Shown here piece by piece: positions 7,102 to 7,467 of a stretch of 7,467 nt of DNA. Made by a program: the position numbers and the translations under genes. Numbering within the stretch: the first letter of the stretch is position 1; every line of letters starts with the position of its first letter. The notes below the pieces were generated by a model, which worked only from the letters and a program-made list of their open reading frames with translations, was not told where the DNA came from and ran no database searches. The stretch comes from Congregibacter sp. (lineage in GTDB: Bacteria; Pseudomonadota; Gammaproteobacteria; Pseudomonadales; Halieaceae): positions 1 through 7,467 of the forward strand of contig JACETJ010000060.1 in NCBI GenBank assembly GCA_013911345.1. Direction: 5' to 3'.

Positions 7102-7467
7102 TTACCAGGCAGGTTGCATCCGCACCTGATCGGGGATGGTGTTGGCTTGAGTGGGCAACAGGAACAACCGCACGAAGGTGAGTCCGGAGCCCACCAGGTA
7201 GCCCAGCTTCTTTAGCGTCGCCACCGGGCCGCGCTGACCTTCGAGTGCGTCGCGGGCGACTTGCAGGGCTCGCATCCGCTCAAGACCCGCCCGGAATCGA
7301 GGGTCGTCAGTGTTCAGCGTCAGCGGGAACACCTGCCGGGAAATCTCAGTCGTGATATCAAATACCGTGTAGTCGAACTCGGTGACATCCATACCAAAAG
7401 CTTCATAAAGCTTGGGCCGAGAATGGTCTCTGACATACATGGTCGAGTAGACCGCCACCAGAAAGAA
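7102..7467 (-). CDS. acsF: Mg-protoporphyrin IX monomethyl ester oxidative cyclase AcsF (C-terminal part, runs off right edge)
   Basis: AcsF is the di-iron, O2-dependent enzyme that closes the isocyclic ring E of (bacterio)chlorophyll, turning Mg-protoporphyrin monomethyl ester into protochlorophyllide. The frame is open from the right edge to TAA at 7104-7102, giving 121 residues, about a third of the usual 350-360. FFLVAVYSTMYVRDHSRP, followed by AFGMD, FDYTVFDITTEISRQVFPLTL, DDPRFRAGLERM and the terminal QVRMQPAW, strongly resembles the C-terminus of purple-bacterial AcsF as I recall it for Rubrivivax gelatinosus. The di-iron ligands lie upstream, outside the window. An internal GTG at 7458 is not a start, because conserved residues continue upstream of it to the edge. 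In many photosynthesis gene clusters acsF sits at the end of a puh operon, which fits the lack of another bch or puh gene downstream here. Confidence 0.92.
   Translation of the reverse strand, partial: FFLVAVYSTMYVRDHSRPKLYEAFGMDVTEFDYTVFDITTEISRQVFPLTLNTDDPRFRAGLERMRALQVARDALEGQRGPVATLKKLGYLVGSGLTFVRLFLLPTQANTIPDQVRMQPAW

Noticed and set aside
6918..7181. Plus-strand 87-codon frame in the acsF-crotonase gap
   Set aside because: It starts with TTG without a well-spaced ribosome binding site, runs antisense into acsF, and has no recognisable motif.

Overview
The window looks like a chromosomal segment from a GC-rich gammaproteobacterium that probably makes bacteriochlorophyll. Two observations support this. 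First, purL, mltF and tadA occur together with purL and mltF divergent and mltF and tadA convergent, the arrangement known from Escherichia coli and other gammaproteobacteria. Second, the right edge carries the C-terminal third of AcsF, the oxygen-dependent Mg-protoporphyrin IX monomethyl ester cyclase. An aerobic anoxygenic phototroph of the OM60/NOR5 (Halieaceae) type fits best. A phototroph from another gammaproteobacterial lineage cannot be excluded.

Layout, left to right. Bases 1-2736 (minus) hold the first 912 codons of purL, which runs off the left edge before its glutaminase domain. Bases 2737-2896 form a divergent control region with a good purL -10 box and ribosome binding site, and a -10-like box for mltF that sits almost on its start codon. 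mltF (2897-4324, plus) encodes a lipoprotein lytic transglycosylase. A short gap with three copies of a 14-bp tandem repeat (4334-4375) separates mltF from the convergent minus-strand genes.

On the minus strand, in order of transcription from right to left, are: the 3' end of acsF (7467-7102); a roughly 200-bp gap with a strong hairpin; a crotonase-fold protein of the enoyl-CoA hydratase type (6901-6128, GTG start); a short hairpin-bearing gap; an NnrU-family membrane protein (6067-5519); an AlkA-like HhH-GPD DNA glycosylase (5503-4871); and tadA (4874-4386), whose GTG start overlaps the glycosylase stop codon by 4 bases.

The genes are mostly housekeeping: purine synthesis, cell-wall turnover, tRNA editing, DNA base repair and acyl-CoA chemistry. 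The notable context is the junction with what is probably the end of a photosynthesis gene cluster. I see no tRNA, rRNA, CRISPR array, insertion sequence, phage gene or obvious horizontal-transfer scar. Apart from purL and acsF, which are cut by the window edges, all genes look intact.
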